A stretch of 64,000 bases of DNA from Shewanella avicenniae. GTDB lineage: Bacteria > Pseudomonadota > Gammaproteobacteria > Enterobacterales > Shewanellaceae. Position numbers and translations under genes: made by a program. Within the stretch, counting starts at the first letter, position 1; each line of letters begins with the position of its first letter. The notes under the pieces are model-generated. The model made no database searches. It saw only the letters and a list, made by a program, of their open reading frames with translations, and was not told the DNA's origin. Location: positions 1,922,001 to 1,986,000 of the forward strand of contig NZ_CP071503.1 of assembly GCF_017354945.1 (NCBI RefSeq), in the 5' to 3' direction. Of the stretch, positions 19,019 through 25,514 are shown piece by piece.

Positions 19019-19837
19019 TTAGAAGTTGTCTTTCCACAGACGCAGAAGTTTTAAGCGGTGCTCAGGTTCTGGACAGGGTTGTTGGAATTGTTGTTGCAAA
19101 ACCTTCTGCAAACGATCATCTGTGCAATGTAAAAACGGATTAATTGCCTGTTCTAAGCCGATGGTGGAAGGCAAGGTGGGTTTGGCACGCTGACGCTCCG
19201 CGGCAACCGTCTGAGCGTATTGCTGTAACTCATGGTTATCCGGCTCAACAATTAGGGCAAATTTAATATTCGCCAAGGTGTATTCATGTGCGGCATAAAC
19301 CCGTGTCAGTGGCGATAACTCATCCAGTGATGCCAGGGAGGTATACAGCTGCTCTGGGGTACCTTCAAACATCCGGCCACAGCCACAACTAAACAGAGTA
19401 TCACCACAAAATAATGCATCATCAATCAAGTACACCCAGTGATCCAGCGTGTGGCCCGGGGTTGGCCAAACTTTAGCATTTAGATCAAAGCAATGTTGTT
19501 TGGATTGAAGCGCTAGAGCCCCTTTACTATCAAGCGGATGGGTAATACTAGGATGGCAGCCTTGTGGACCATAAACAGGAATGTCTTGGCCAAAATGCGC
19601 CAGCAGCTTGGTCACGCCACCAGTATGATCGCCATGATGATGGGTCAGTAAGATGCCGCATAAATTAATGTGTTTTTGCTGGAATAAGGCGAGTACTGGC
19701 TGTGCTTCACCTGGATCAACAACCCATGCATTTCCCGATGAATCGCAAATTGCCCAGATATAATTATCATTAAAGGCTTGGATCGGGGCGACAATAAACC
19801 CCTGATGCGATTGCTTAAAAGGAATGGACTGCGCCAT
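19019..19837 (-). CDS. gloB: Hydroxyacylglutathione hydrolase (glyoxalase II)
   Basis: GloB hydrolyses S-lactoylglutathione to lactate and glutathione in methylglyoxal detoxification. The protein is 272 aa with a metallo-beta-lactamase fold. The metal motif THHHGDHTGG is at ~70, and further ligands lie in WPTPGHTLDHW (~128), FCGDTLFSCGCGR (~150) and AAHEYTLANIKFA (~188). The C-terminal half holds the substrate-binding helices. TAGGAG precedes the ATG. It is divergent from yafS across 121 bp, as in E. coli. Confidence 0.95.
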   Translation of the reverse strand: MAQSIPFKQSHQGFIVAPIQAFNDNYIWAICDSSGNAWVVDPGEAQPVLALFQQKHINLCGILLTHHHGDHTGGVTKLLAHFGQDIPVYGPQGCHPSITHPLDSKGALALQSKQHCFDLNAKVWPTPGHTLDHWVYLIDDALFCGDTLFSCGCGRMFEGTPEQLYTSLASLDELSPLTRVYAAHEYTLANIKFALIVEPDNHELQQYAQTVAAERQRAKPTLPSTIGLEQAINPFLHCTDDRLQKVLQQQFQQPCPEPEHRLKLLRLWKDNF

Positions 19838-19958
19838 TGATAGCTCCTAACACACGGTTTGATGTGACACAGTGCACAATTTAACTCACTATCTAGCTTG
19901 CCTCAATGGCCTTTCGGTTATTAATCTAACAATAAGTTAAAGGTCAGACCGGTATTTA

Positions 19959-20699
19959 ATGGTGTCCTCAAGTACAGAATCTCTGTGGCAAGGCTGGGAA
20001 GCGATGCCAAATGGTATGCAGCTTTTAGCAGAAATTGATGAGGCGATGGCGCCATGGTGGCCAAGAATCTTTGGTTATCATTTATTAAAGTTGGGCGCGC
20101 TGAGTCTAGATTTGGACTCCAGCGCCAGTAAAATTAATCATACTTTTACCTTGTTTCCTGATCATCGAGCCGATGTTGTGGCTGATTTTGATCAGCTGCC
20201 TCTCAAATCATCCAGCGTCGACGCCGTTGCTATGCCGCTATTACTTGAGTTTGAGCAAGACCCTTACCGTATTCTACGTGAGGTTGATAGGGTACTGGTC
20301 AGCGGTGGCTACTTGGTTATTTGCGGTATCAATCCATTCAGCAGTGCCTACAGCGGAAAGTTGTTTCCTAAATATCAAACCCAATGGCCATGGAGTGGTC
20401 GGTTTTTCATGCCTGCGCGGGTAAAAGATTGGTTGGGTTTATTGGGTTATCAGCTCGTCGACGAGCGGCGCCTGGGGTTTCACGCGTTCATGCCGGAATG
20501 GGACTACCCTAAAATTTGTCGAAAGTGGCAGCAACGATTATTACCCGGAACTGGCTTGCTCTATCTCTTTGTGGCGCGCAAGTTGGATACTCCACTTACC
20601 CCGATTGCGCCTAAAAATAAGAAGCGAGTAGCGGGTTGGCAACCTGCTGCAACGGGTGGGTTCAGTGGCCGCCATATGAAACAAAGCGATAACGAATAG
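19959..20699 (+). CDS. yafS: YafS-like SAM-dependent methyltransferase
   Basis: This 246-aa class I methyltransferase-like protein has a central segment (FDQLPLKSSSVDAVAMPLLLEFEQDPYRILREVDRVL, cited in parts) that follows the UbiE-type pattern after motif I. The motif I glycine loop is not obvious; the expected place reads HRADVVADFDQ. The substrate is unknown. The gene lies between gloB and rnhA/dnaQ, which is the E. coli yafS position. Its stop codon abuts the ATG of the following LysR gene with no spacer. Confidence 0.75.
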   Translation: MVSSSTESLWQGWEAMPNGMQLLAEIDEAMAPWWPRIFGYHLLKLGALSLDLDSSASKINHTFTLFPDHRADVVADFDQLPLKSSSVDAVAMPLLLEFEQDPYRILREVDRVLVSGGYLVICGINPFSSAYSGKLFPKYQTQWPWSGRFFMPARVKDWLGLLGYQLVDERRLGFHAFMPEWDYPKICRKWQQRLLPGTGLLYLFVARKLDTPLTPIAPKNKKRVAGWQPAATGGFSGRHMKQSDNE

Positions 20700-21614
20700 A
20701 TGCGCATTACCCTCAAGCAGTTAATGATTTTTGAAGCGATTGCGCACAGTGGCCAAGTAGCAAAGGCTGCAGAACGCGTAAACCTCTCTGCGCCAGCGAC
20801 ATCCATGGCGTTATCAGAATTAGAGCGTCAACTCGACACACGTTTATTTGAACGTATTGGTAATAAGCTCAAGCTCAATTCACAAGGGGCAATGTTACTG
20901 CCGCTGGCTACCTCGGTATTACAACAAGTGGATGCAATTGAGTTAGCCTTTACTCCGTTAAACAGTGTGTTGGCTGGTTCGCTGAGTGTCAGCGCCAGCA
21001 ACACCATAGGAAATTTTTTGTTATCCAAAGCTGTGGTAGCATTTTCGCAGCAACATCCCGAGGTCAATATTGAATTGAATATTGATAACTCGCGCCATGT
21101 AATTCGCGATGTTGCCGAATTTCGCGCTGAACTGGGGTTTATTGAGGGATATTGTCTCGATAGCCGTTTAGAAGTATCTGCATGGCATCACGATAAGCTG
21201 AAAGTCTTCTGCCATCCTGCACACCCTTTTGCTGGGCAAACGGTTAGCCCACAAACATTGAGTGATGCTTTGTGGGTGTTGCGCGAAGAAGGTTCGGGGA
21301 CGCGCGAATATTTTGTTAATGCTGCCAATAAACTCAATTTACGGCCTGAAGTGCGTTACACCTTTCCCACGCCGGATGCTATCAAGCAAGCGGTTAAGCA
21401 GGGCGCGGGACTTGGGGTATTATCCGAACTAGCGATAGAAAAGGAGCTGACACGCCGAGAGATTAACCTCGTACAAGTGGCGGGGTTGCAGTTAGAACGA
21501 CCGTTCTACTTACTAAAGCATAAACATTACAGTTTTACGCCACTTGCCAAGGCGTTTATCGAGTTTTGCGACAACTTTTTGCGGCTTGATAAAGCAGTCA
21601 CATTGGCCGATTAG
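20700..21614 (+). CDS. LysR family transcriptional regulator
   Basis: This 304-aa protein has an N-terminal winged helix-turn-helix ([40 protein letters not shown], residues 3-42). An effector-binding periplasmic-binding-like domain starts at ~90 ([18 protein letters not shown]). The overall pattern is close to the CysB/YeiE-like branch; the ligand is unknown. It starts immediately after the yafS stop, so it is probably co-transcribed with yafS. Its stop overlaps the rnhA stop on the other strand in the four bases TTAG. This gene is absent from the matching E. coli locus. Confidence 0.88.
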   Translation: MRITLKQLMIFEAIAHSGQVAKAAERVNLSAPATSMALSELERQLDTRLFERIGNKLKLNSQGAMLLPLATSVLQQVDAIELAFTPLNSVLAGSLSVSASNTIGNFLLSKAVVAFSQQHPEVNIELNIDNSRHVIRDVAEFRAELGFIEGYCLDSRLEVSAWHHDKLKVFCHPAHPFAGQTVSPQTLSDALWVLREEGSGTREYFVNAANKLNLRPEVRYTFPTPDAIKQAVKQGAGLGVLSELAIEKELTRREINLVQVAGLQLERPFYLLKHKHYSFTPLAKAFIEFCDNFLRLDKAVTLAD

Positions 21615-22081
21615 GCTTGGTATCCAACATCTACCGTGGTCGGGTTATTTTCAGCTGCCGTCCGTGCTAATTCGTCGCAACGTTCGTTTTCTGGATGACC
21701 CGCATGGCCCTTAACCCATAGCCAATCAATGCTATGTTGCTGACAAGCGGCGTCTAAACGTTTCCATAAGTCGACGTTTTTAACTGGGGTTTTGTTTGAT
21801 GTGACCCAACCTTTGCGCTTCCAATTGTGGATCCATTGGGTGATGCCTTGACGCATGTACTGGCTATCACTGGTGAGCGTAACACTGCAGGGTTCTTTGA
21901 GGCTTTCTAATGCAACGATAACGGCCAATAACTCCATACGATTATTGGTTGTTAACTTGTAACCTTTAGATAACTCTTTGATATGTTGTTTGTATTTAAG
22001 GATTGCACCATAACCACCTGGGCCAGGGTTACCGAGACAAGAGCCATCAGTATAAATATCGATGTGTTTGAGTTCAGTCAT
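21611..22081 (-). CDS. rnhA: Ribonuclease HI
   Basis: RNase HI degrades the RNA strand of RNA-DNA hybrids. The protein is 156 aa from the start chosen. The catalytic carboxylates are in [17 protein letters not shown] (Asp near residue 10), [11 protein letters not shown] (Glu near 48), [12 protein letters not shown] (Asp near 70) and [15 protein letters not shown] (Asp near 133). I chose the ATG at 22081, giving [13 protein letters not shown] as in other Shewanella-type proteins. An in-frame ATG at 22120 with a GGAAC ribosome-like site would add 13 residues and cannot be excluded. It is divergent from dnaQ by 62 bp, as in E. coli. Confidence 0.94.
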   Translation of the reverse strand: MTELKHIDIYTDGSCLGNPGPGGYGAILKYKQHIKELSKGYKLTTNNRMELLAVIVALESLKEPCSVTLTSDSQYMRQGITQWIHNWKRKGWVTSNKTPVKNVDLWKRLDAACQQHSIDWLWVKGHAGHPENERCDELARTAAENNPTTVDVGYQA

Positions 22082-22143
22082 CAACTTGCTAACATAGCCC
22101 CATAAATTTAGGGCATTCATCAGTTCCGAAAGCGACAACATAC

Positions 22144-22881
22144 ATGAATATTATCTCAAATGCGACGCGTCAGGTTATTCTCGATACTGAAACCACAGGT
22201 ATGAACCAAGGCAGTGGCCCGATATATCAAGGTCATCGCATCATTGAAATCGGCTGCGTCGAGGTGATTAATCGCCGTCTAACGGGGCGTACCTATCATC
22301 AGTACATTAATCCGCAACAGGCGATTGATGAAGAGGCTATTGCAGTTCACGGGATCACCAATGAACGCGTTGCCAATGAACCTGTTTTTGCCCAAATCGC
22401 AGCGGAATTTGCCGCGTTTATTGAAGGCGCTGAAATTGTGGCGCATAACGCGTCGTTCGACGTGAACTTTATCGATCATGAATTTCGGATGTTGAACCCA
22501 CGTGGCCCCGTGGTAAAGGAAATTTGCGATGTGCTCGATTCATTAGATATCGCCAAATTCCTGCATCCGGGGCAGAAAAACAACTTAGATGCCTTGTGTA
22601 AGCGCTATCATATTGATAACTCAAGACGTGATTATCACGGCGCGTTGCTCGACGCTGAGATCCTCGCGGATGTCTACTTGGCCATGACCGGTGGGCAAAC
22701 CAAGTTTAACTTGAGTTTAGACAGCGAACGAAATGGCAGTGAGGCGGGCGGCATCATTCGATTAAATTCTTCTCGCGCGGGCCTTAAAGTGATCTCGGCA
22801 TCTGCCGATGAACTTAATATGCACGAACAGCGCCTTGATTTGGTGGGAAAAAAATCAGGTAAATGTATTTGGCGCGATTAA
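22144..22881 (+). CDS. dnaQ: DNA polymerase III epsilon subunit (proofreading exonuclease)
   Basis: This is the 3'-5' exonuclease of the replicative polymerase, 245 aa. The DEDDh active site is visible: Asp/Glu in [10 protein letters not shown] (ExoI, near residue 14), Asp in [12 protein letters not shown] (ExoII, near 105), and His plus Asp in [20 protein letters not shown] (ExoIII, near 164-169). The C-terminal ~60 residues are the linker and alpha-binding tail. It is divergent from rnhA, as in E. coli. The stop lies 17 bp before the next start, so the following gene is probably co-transcribed. Confidence 0.96.
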   Translation: MNIISNATRQVILDTETTGMNQGSGPIYQGHRIIEIGCVEVINRRLTGRTYHQYINPQQAIDEEAIAVHGITNERVANEPVFAQIAAEFAAFIEGAEIVAHNASFDVNFIDHEFRMLNPRGPVVKEICDVLDSLDIAKFLHPGQKNNLDALCKRYHIDNSRRDYHGALLDAEILADVYLAMTGGQTKFNLSLDSERNGSEAGGIIRLNSSRAGLKVISASADELNMHEQRLDLVGKKSGKCIWRD

Positions 22882-22898
22882 CATATTAGGATTGCAAC

Positions 22899-24200
22899 TT
22901 GGCGACTCTTTATCGTGGCATTGTGTGGGTCAGTTTGGCGTTAACCGCTGTACTTAGCATGGCGGTGCAGGCAGACACTGTTCCCGCAGCACAGGCATCT
23001 GAATTAAAAAACCGCTTCCGCATTGACCATATGGTTGATGAGGTAACCTTAGTTATTCAACGAGAATTTGGTTCGGCGCCGGTAGTCATTATTCAGCCTG
23101 ATGGCAGTAAGTGGTATTCATCAAGACATCCCCAAGAAGTGAAGTGGACCGATTCTGAGACCGGCGATTTCATCAACATCAAAAAGCCAACTCCTGGCCC
23201 ATGGCAATTAACGGGCAAAATCGTCAAAGGTTCCAAAATTCTGTTGTTGTCCAAATTGGCTATAGACGTGGAATCAATTCCACAGCCAGTTTATCAAGGT
23301 GAGCGTTTAAAACTGCGTGCATCGATGTTGGGCGATGACTTAAAACTTCGCTTGCCCGGGTTGTCGTACATGATGCAGTGGAGCGCCAAGTTTTCATCAA
23401 GACAGAATAAAGAGGATGAAAACTTTGCCGCGGGCACCATCAGCGTGGGTAGTTATCAAGATAATGGTACAGCACTAGATGAGAGGCCCGATGATGGCGA
23501 GTTCACTTCAAACTTCAATCTTGAGCAACCGTGGGGGCATTACACCCTGATTGTACAGGCGCAAAACGAGGTGTTCCGCCGCGAGTATCAAGAAGAGTTT
23601 TTCTTGTCGCCGATGCCTGCAGACATTGAAGTGATTGAGCCTGAAAAGCCCACTGAGCAGCCATGGCAGATATCAATCGTGGCCGACGCCAACGAGCTTA
23701 AGTTAGATCAGTCCTTTTTTGAATTGACGGTGATTGGTCCGGCGGGTTTTCAAGCGAATTTTAGTGAGAAACTTAATGGCGTAGCGAAAAAAGCGCTGAC
23801 ACTCACCGATGTGACCGAGTATGGCAGTTATCGTATTAAAGGCGAGTTATTTGCTACTACGAAAACCGGGCGTGAAATTGTCATTACCCTGCCAGAACGT
23901 TTCTTCAATTATGTCGAACCACCTGCACCACCGCCGAGTGCGGAAGAGATGGCGGAGCGAGCTGCTGCAGCCGCAAGAGTCCAAGAAGAAGAAGCGAAAA
24001 GCTCGGTACTTACACTAATCATCGTCGGTAACGTGGTACTTATTTTGTTGGCTGCCGTGATACTGTTATTTTTACGCAAGCGTCAATCGCTTAAACTTGC
24101 GCTTGCTGCAGCAGCAAAAGAGGCTGAGTCAAAGGCAGAATCGAAAGACGGCGAAGTGAGAGACATCGATTTAACAATGCCTGATGAAGAGCTACGTTAA
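22899..24200 (+). CDS. Membrane-anchored periplasmic protein, TIGR03503-like
   Basis: This 433-aa protein has an N-terminal signal peptide (cleavage near AVQA-DT, residue ~26). A large beta-rich periplasmic part follows, containing VTLVIQREFGSAPVVIIQPDGSKWY and later Ig-like stretches (PWGHYTLIVQAQNEVF; YGSYRIKGEL). An Ala/Glu-rich segment comes next, then one transmembrane helix (~366-388, TLIIVGNVVLILLAAVILLFLRK) and a charged cytoplasmic tail. It resembles a family I recall as TIGR03503 in Shewanella and Vibrio; no function is known. The start is TTG with AGGA 9 nt upstream. It lies 17 bp after dnaQ. Confidence 0.6.
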   Translation: MATLYRGIVWVSLALTAVLSMAVQADTVPAAQASELKNRFRIDHMVDEVTLVIQREFGSAPVVIIQPDGSKWYSSRHPQEVKWTDSETGDFINIKKPTPGPWQLTGKIVKGSKILLLSKLAIDVESIPQPVYQGERLKLRASMLGDDLKLRLPGLSYMMQWSAKFSSRQNKEDENFAAGTISVGSYQDNGTALDERPDDGEFTSNFNLEQPWGHYTLIVQAQNEVFRREYQEEFFLSPMPADIEVIEPEKPTEQPWQISIVADANELKLDQSFFELTVIGPAGFQANFSEKLNGVAKKALTLTDVTEYGSYRIKGELFATTKTGREIVITLPERFFNYVEPPAPPPSAEEMAERAAAAARVQEEEAKSSVLTLIIVGNVVLILLAAVILLFLRKRQSLKLALAAAAKEAESKAESKDGEVRDIDLTMPDEELR

Positions 24201-24340
24201 TGCCTCAACCTCTTTAGCCATTCGCTCACGGCAATGGACTTTTGATATCGCTTGGCAACTGAGTTTTGAGGTGTTAATTCGTTAAAAATCAATCTTTGGT
24301 TAAAATTTGGCTGAACGGTTTTAATTCGGTTAAAAAACTG

Positions 24341-24369
24341 TTGACCTAAAAAAGCTGGCTACGTATTAT
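24341..24369 (+). promoter_or_regulatory. Promoter of the tRNA-Asp pair
   Basis: TTGACC (24341-24346), a 17-bp spacer and TATTAT (24364-24369) are followed by a GC-rich discriminator (TGCCGCC). This is the usual form of stringently controlled stable-RNA promoters. Confidence 0.85.
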
Positions 24370-24385
24370 TGCCGCCATCCTAAGT

Positions 24386-24462
24386 GGAGCGGTAGTTCAG
24401 TTGGTTAGAATACCGGCCTGTCACGCCGGGGGTCGCGGGTTCGAGTCCCGTCCGCTCCGCCA
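24386..24462 (+). tRNA. tRNA-Asp (GTC), copy 1
   Basis: This is a 77-nt cloverleaf. The acceptor stem is GGAGCGG / CCGCTCC, and the anticodon stem CCGGC / GCCGG holds the loop CTGTCAC with anticodon GTC at 24420-24422. The T-arm is GGGTTCGAGTCCC, and the 3' CCA is encoded. It is the first of a tandem pair with its own promoter upstream. Confidence 0.98.
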
Positions 24463-24483
24463 GTTAGGATACGAAATCGTTAT

Positions 24484-24560
24484 GGAGCGGTAGTTCAGTT
24501 GGTTAGAATACCGGCCTGTCACGCCGGGGGTCGCGGGTTCGAGTCCCGTCCGCTCCGCCA
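24484..24560 (+). tRNA. tRNA-Asp (GTC), copy 2
   Basis: This is an identical 77-nt copy of the first gene, separated from it by 21 nt. It also has anticodon GTC and an encoded CCA. The pair is co-transcribed and ends at the terminator 24571-24597. Confidence 0.98.
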
Positions 24561-24570
24561 ACGATACAAG

Positions 24571-24597
24571 AAGCCAGCATTATTGCTGGTTTTTTTG
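24571..24597 (+). terminator. Terminator of the tRNA-Asp operon
   Basis: A CCAGCA / TGCTGG stem with A-T extensions and a 4-nt loop is followed by T7, 13 bp after the second tRNA. Confidence 0.9.
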
Positions 24598-24964
24598 TGC
24601 CTAAATTTTATCAACGTATGCTATTGGCGCTCAAGCTAACCCTGTTTATCTTGGCCTGAAATTACTTGCTGTTTGGAAAAGGTAACGACGAACGTTTTCC
24701 GGCGCAATCACTTCTATTTTATAAATCCTTTTCCGTTTATGGTTGTAAACCATCGACATCGGTTGTTTGGTAATTAAATTACACCGAGGTAGGCTGCATT
24801 TCGCTGCAACTGCAACAAGCCAACCATCGGTCACGGTTATATAACTGTCCAGTACTTATCATTTTTTTAAATTAAATATGTAGCGGCTAATTCAAACCAG
24901 TTATTGAAAAATTATTAATGGATAAACCGTTAAGGATTAATAGTGACGTTTTAACGCTATGACC

Positions 24965-24980
24965 TGTGATTTTTATCACG
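24965..24980. promoter_or_regulatory. CRP-like site
   Basis: TGTGA-TTTTTA-TCACG matches the CRP consensus TGTGA-N6-TCACA at nine of ten core positions. It lies 256 bp before the candidate receptor promoter at 25221, too far for a classical activator position at that promoter. Confidence 0.45.
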
Positions 24981-25220
24981 GCTTTGAGATTATATTAAGA
25001 CGCTTAATTAGCTGTAACAACGAAAATAACAGAGTTTAATAGGCTGAATTTAAAGGTTAAATTTTGTTTTTAACCTAAAAACGATCTCGATATTTAATTG
25101 ATACTTTAGTCTAATGAATAGTGTCGTCACTTCTCAGTTTATTAAATAGACAATTTTAACCATATGAAAAATAAGATGTTATTATAATTTTTGATAGCCT
25201 TGTAAGCGATTCGACTGCGA

Positions 25221-25249
25221 TTGAAAAACCAAAAAACATACAATATGAT
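25221..25249 (+). promoter_or_regulatory. Candidate promoter of the TonB-dependent receptor gene
   Basis: TTGAAA (25221-25226), a 17-bp spacer and TATGAT (25244-25249) would start transcription near 25256 and give a 5' leader of about 260 nt containing the hairpins and operators. Prediction from hexamers only. Confidence 0.45.
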
Positions 25250-25306
25250 TTGTTTCGTATAACCGAAGATAAGCAAGGATTGTAATATCCTTAACTATCT
25301 AAATTT

Positions 25307-25325
25307 AGGGGTAACCCTTTTTTTT
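25307..25325 (+). terminator. Weak terminator-like hairpin in the receptor leader
   Basis: AGGG-GTAA-CCCT forms a 4-bp stem with a GNRA-type loop directly followed by eight T. It is preceded by a second hairpin, AAGGAT / ATCCTT (25275-25292). The stem is short, so efficient termination is doubtful unless a factor or ligand assists it. Confidence 0.35.
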
Positions 25326-25333
25326 GATAGCAA

Positions 25334-25383
25334 TGTGCCACCGGTGGCACAAAGATTTTCTGTAATTTTGCTACCGGTGGCAA
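25334..25383. promoter_or_regulatory. Pair of LacI/GalR-type operators
   Basis: Operator 1 (25334-25351) is a perfect 18-bp palindrome with core GTGCCACCGGTGGCAC. Operator 2 (25368-25383), TTGCTACCGGTGGCAA, differs from symmetry at one pair. Both have a central CG step, as LacI-family operators do, and their centres are 33 bp apart, about three helical turns. They precede only the receptor gene. The regulator is not in this window. Confidence 0.7.
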
Positions 25384-25514
25384 CGTGGGGCGTTCAGTGG
25401 TGTGGTTGGTTTGGAGTGGGGACTCCTGAATATACGCAGCTGATCGAACGAACAAGGCCAATAGCCCTCAGGTTTATTTCGCTTTGTATAATAACAATGT
25501 TGGAGATATCCGAG

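Larger units (their letters stand above)
24598..25514. promoter_or_regulatory. Long AT-rich leader before the TonB-dependent receptor
   Basis: These 917 bases contain no gene that I can support. Features in order: a HexR-like core (24769-24783), a CRP-like site (24965-24980), a candidate promoter (25221-25249), two small hairpins (25275-25292 and 25307-25325) and two CCGGTGG operators (25334-25383). A TATAAT at 25487-25492 lies close to the receptor start but has no matching -35. Confidence 0.55.

Noticed and set aside
24386..24560. Tandem tRNA-Asp genes as an attachment site for a genomic island
   Set aside because: Both copies are complete and identical, they share a promoter and terminator, and there is no integrase or direct-repeat fragment downstream.
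24646..24834. 62-codon open frame on the minus strand after the tRNA-Asp operon
   Set aside because: No convincing ribosome site, no family resemblance, and it lies in AT-rich leader DNA that also holds a HexR-like core; a chance frame is more likely.
25335..25514. N-terminal 60-residue extension of the TonB receptor frame
   Set aside because: It runs through the palindromic operators, lacks a ribosome site and would displace the signal peptide that starts at 25515.
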